From an uncultured Bacteroidales bacterium (GTDB taxonomy: Bacteria > Bacteroidota > Bacteroidia > Bacteroidales > Bacteroidaceae), in the NCBI GenBank assembly GCA_902800925.1, contig CADCGD010000012.1, positions 1 to 64,000 of the forward strand: a DNA stretch of 64,000 nucleotides. The letters are read 5' to 3'. A program made the translations under genes and the position numbers. The first letter of the stretch is position 1; the number at the start of each line of letters is the position of its first letter. Below the pieces are notes generated by a model. The model saw nothing but the letters and a program-made list of their open reading frames with translations, was not told the origin of the DNA and ran no database searches. This document shows positions 61,904-64,000 of the stretch, piece after piece.

Positions 61904-62210
61904 TGGAGCTGGAGGGAGTCGAACCCTCGTCCAAACAGGGAAACCATACGCTTTCTACATGCTTATCTTGGCCTTCATTGTCGGGCTATGACAAGACCCA
62001 AGCCACCAATCACAGCCTTATCCTCTAAAACTTCATCCCTCAGTCGAGGCCCCCAAGAGACTATTTCCGATTTACCTGCACCGCTATACCTTCCTGATTC
62101 GGAACAACATCCAGAAGAGCGATGTCTCGTTCTCTCACCTTGTAAGAGAATAAAGCCAGTAATCTACTGTACTTCGATTAGGCAGCGAGAGCGTACTTTG
62201 TTTCGCCAAT
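61904..62210 (-). ncRNA. ssrA: tmRNA (ssrA), lacking its 5' domain
   Basis: Ribosome rescue RNA. Minus strand: tag frame GGC GAA ACA AAG TAC GCT CTC GCT GCC TAA (62207-62178), giving GETKYALAA. Then come pseudoknot sequences, AAGCATGTAGAAAGC, and the T arm GGACGAGGGTTCGACTCCC with acceptor strand CAGCTCCA ending at 61904 (CCA not encoded). The matching 5' acceptor strand (GGGGCTG), D-arm part and PK1, about 100 nt, are absent upstream; a consensus promoter (62215-62246) sits there instead. I found no 5' half downstream either. Confidence 0.88.
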
Positions 62211-62214
62211 TTTG

Positions 62215-62246
62215 CAAAGGTAGCATCTTTTTCTGAAACCACCAAA
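62215..62246 (-). promoter_or_regulatory. Promoter of the truncated ssrA
   Basis: Minus-strand TTTG 62246-62243, 20-nt spacer, TACCTTTG 62222-62215; the start would fall within about 3 nt of the first tag codon (62207). Confidence 0.7.
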
Positions 62247-62263
62247 TTATAGGCAGGATTTTT

Positions 62264-62294
62264 TTTGTAAATAACAAAATTATGTGTATCTTTG
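62264..62294 (+). promoter_or_regulatory. Promoter of the polysaccharide export gene
   Basis: TTTG 62264-62267, 19-nt spacer, TATCTTTG 62287-62294; leader of about 60 nt. Divergent from ssrA. Confidence 0.65.
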
Positions 62295-62360
62295 CAATAA
62301 TTTTGCAGAAACAGAGTTACATTATTACAATATACACACTTGCAATTACTGATATCAGAT

Positions 62361-64000
62361 ATGAAGAAAATCCTACTAACGGCGCTTCTTGCCATCTTCT
62401 CGCTGGGCAACATCTATGCTCAGTCTACCATGACCGACGACCAGCTCATCAAGTTTGTAATCAAAGAGCAACAGGCCGGTTCGTCACAGCAACAGATTGT
62501 TACCAAACTTGTTCAACGAGGTGTTAACATCGACCAGATTCGTCGTGTTCGCAAAAAGTATGAACGCATGCAGAAGAACGAAGGCTTAGGAACTGTTCGT
62601 GACAAGTCGATGACCGAAGAGGAACAGATTGACGCCCGCCTGCGTCGCAACAATGCCAAGGACAAGAGCGAACTCTCAACTACAGAGAAACTGAAGGACG
62701 ACCGCCTAACCAATGTTCGTAAGGATCAGCAGGCCAAGCTCAACAAACGCTATGTTCAAGAGGACGAGCAAGACATCAAGACCGAGCTTGACGATTTCCT
62801 GCCCGACTCGCTGGACATCTATGACCGTATGGTCATCAAGAACTACCTGAAGCAACAGGAAGGCAAGGGTGGCAAGAAGATCTTCGGTCGCGACATCTTC
62901 AACAACCAAGAGTTGACCTTCGAACCCAATATGAATATAGCCACTCCCGACAACTATGTCTTGGGCGCTGGCGATGCCGTACTCATTGATATCTACGGAG
63001 CATCACAGAAAACCGTCGAGGCCACCATTTCTCCCGATGGTTTCGTCGTGGTCGAGGGTTATGGACCTATTCAGGTTGCCGGCCTCACCGTTTCCCAAGC
63101 CAATAGTCGTATCCGCTCCCAGTTAGGAGCCCGCTATAGTAGCAGTAAGATACGTCTTACGGTGGGCCAGACGCGCACCATTACTATCAATGTGATGGGC
63201 GAGGTCAAGACCCCTGGAACCTATACACTCGCAGCTTTTGCTTCCGTCTTCCACGCTTTGTATATGGCTGGCGGTCCAAGCGACATCGGTACGCTTCGTA
63301 ACATCAAGGTATACCGCAAGAATCGCTTGGTTAGCACTGTCGACGTCTATGACTACATCCTCAATGGCAAACTCAGTGGCAATGTCCGCCTGGCCGACAA
63401 TGACGTAGTAGTAGTAGGTCCCTACGACTGCATCGTCAATGTATCGGGCAAGGTAAAGCGTCCTATGTACTATGAGATGAAGTCCGGTGAGAGTGTTGGT
63501 ACGCTCATCAACTATGCTGGTGGCTTTACCGGCGATGCCTATCGCAAGTCCGTACGCATAGTCCGCAAATCGGGCAGTCAGTACTCTGTACACAACGTCA
63601 ACGAGTTCGATATGGGCTCGTTCCGCATGGCCGACAACGACTCTGTCAGCGTTGACAGCATCCTGCCTCGCTATTCGAACATGGTCGAGATCAAGGGCGC
63701 CGTCTTCCGTCCGGGTATGTACCAACTTGGCGAGTCTGTCTATAGTGTGAAGACTCTTTTGGAACAAGCAGAGGGCGTCACCGAGGGAGCCTTCACAGCC
63801 CACGCCGTGATGCATCGTCTGAAGGCCGACCGCACGCTCGAAGCCCTGTCAGTTGACATCCAGGGCATTCTTGACGGTACCGTAGCTGATATTCCTCTGA
63901 AGAATGAAGACGTACTCTTCATTCCTACCCGTACAGAGTCGCAAATAGAGAAAACAATTGCTATTCATGGAGAAGTGCAGTATCCAGGCACCTATCGCTT
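62361..64000 (+). CDS. Polysaccharide export outer membrane protein with SLBB domains (partial, runs off the window)
   Basis: At least 546 residues, open at the window end. Signal peptide MKKILLTALLAIFSLGNIYAQ, a charged helical segment (VTKLVQRGVNIDQIRRVRKKYERMQ; about 22-180), then the Poly_export domain (NYVLGAGDAVLIDIYGASQKTVEATISPDGFVVVEGYGPIQVAGLT) and SLBB repeats (VNVSGKVKRPMYYEMKSGESVGTLINYAGGF, VEIKGAVFRPGMYQLG, IAIHGEVQYPGTYR). Wza-type outer-membrane exporter. No such gene is found in the locus at 18-37 kb, so this may start a second locus or serve both. Confidence 0.9.
   Translation, partial: MKKILLTALLAIFSLGNIYAQSTMTDDQLIKFVIKEQQAGSSQQQIVTKLVQRGVNIDQIRRVRKKYERMQKNEGLGTVRDKSMTEEEQIDARLRRNNAKDKSELSTTEKLKDDRLTNVRKDQQAKLNKRYVQEDEQDIKTELDDFLPDSLDIYDRMVIKNYLKQQEGKGGKKIFGRDIFNNQELTFEPNMNIATPDNYVLGAGDAVLIDIYGASQKTVEATISPDGFVVVEGYGPIQVAGLTVSQANSRIRSQLGARYSSSKIRLTVGQTRTITINVMGEVKTPGTYTLAAFASVFHALYMAGGPSDIGTLRNIKVYRKNRLVSTVDVYDYILNGKLSGNVRLADNDVVVVGPYDCIVNVSGKVKRPMYYEMKSGESVGTLINYAGGFTGDAYRKSVRIVRKSGSQYSVHNVNEFDMGSFRMADNDSVSVDSILPRYSNMVEIKGAVFRPGMYQLGESVYSVKTLLEQAEGVTEGAFTAHAVMHRLKADRTLEALSVDIQGILDGTVADIPLKNEDVLFIPTRTESQIEKTIAIHGEVQYPGTYR

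Noticed and set aside
61904..62210. tRNA gene suggested by the GGACGAGGGTTCGACTCCC arm
   Set aside because: The arm belongs to the tmRNA 3' end; no anticodon arm or D arm is present.

Overview
The window looks like a chromosomal segment of a Bacteroidota bacterium, most likely Prevotellaceae (Prevotella/Segatella-type). The signs are Bacteroidota promoters (TTTG, then about 20 nt, then TAnnTTTG) in front of many genes, the absence of Shine-Dalgarno sequences, a type III glutamine synthetase, the starvation EF-G paralog, a pyrK-pyrD pair and a tmRNA tag ending YALAA. There are no rRNA or tRNA genes, CRISPR arrays or IS elements; the only mobile element is the 5' end of a group IIC intron at the left edge.

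Layout. 1-18000 is mostly housekeeping: intron end, small secreted protein, slyD, aroC, pyrD/pyrK (minus), an XRE regulator, a 0.7 kb AT-rich non-coding stretch, holA, a solo HsdR-N-type protein followed by gene remnants, zinc-ribbon coiled-coil protein plus Nif3, an amidophosphoribosyltransferase paralog without its N-terminal Cys, a shrunken ABC ATPase, the agmatine-to-putrescine genes aguA and aguB with glnN, a frameshifted lipoprotein and xylB. 18060-37600 is an exopolysaccharide locus: receiver protein, initiating phosphoglycosyltransferase, TolC-like protein, Wzc-like protein, Wzy-like polymerase, seven glycosyltransferases, a Wzm/Wzt ABC exporter, deacetylase, acyltransferases and an SGNH esterase. 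Its right half is visibly AT-rich and ends in a 3' stump of a UDP-galactopyranose mutase gene, so it looks like an exchanged cassette. 37757-43520 holds a BtuB-like receptor, a YiiX-like hydrolase, a CobW/ZNG1 metallochaperone, a frameshifted pgk and a small protein.

43578-58294 (minus strand) is the most unusual part: ten tightly packed genes encoding two Sel1/MORN proteins, two proteins of unclear function, a DUF1963 protein, a zinc-ribbon protein, a transmembrane Ser/Thr kinase with a peptidoglycan-binding domain and an N-terminal 8 x PQKTAVA array, a four-module CbxX-type AAA+ protein, an FHA protein and a PP2C phosphatase. It reads as a complete write/read/erase phospho-threonine signalling unit coupled to an AAA+ machine. 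A terminator-like hairpin lies just before its first gene.

58380-64000 holds the EF-G2 paralog without a normal start codon, hemW with in-frame palindromic inserts, a 28-residue membrane ORF, an ssrA (tmRNA) gene that lacks its 5' third and has a promoter directly before the tag codons, and the first gene of a second polysaccharide export locus, cut by the window edge. Several disrupted loci (pgk, ssrA, EF-G2 start, lipoprotein) could be real lesions or assembly deletions; raw reads would settle this. All functional calls rest on reading motifs by eye; no database search was run.
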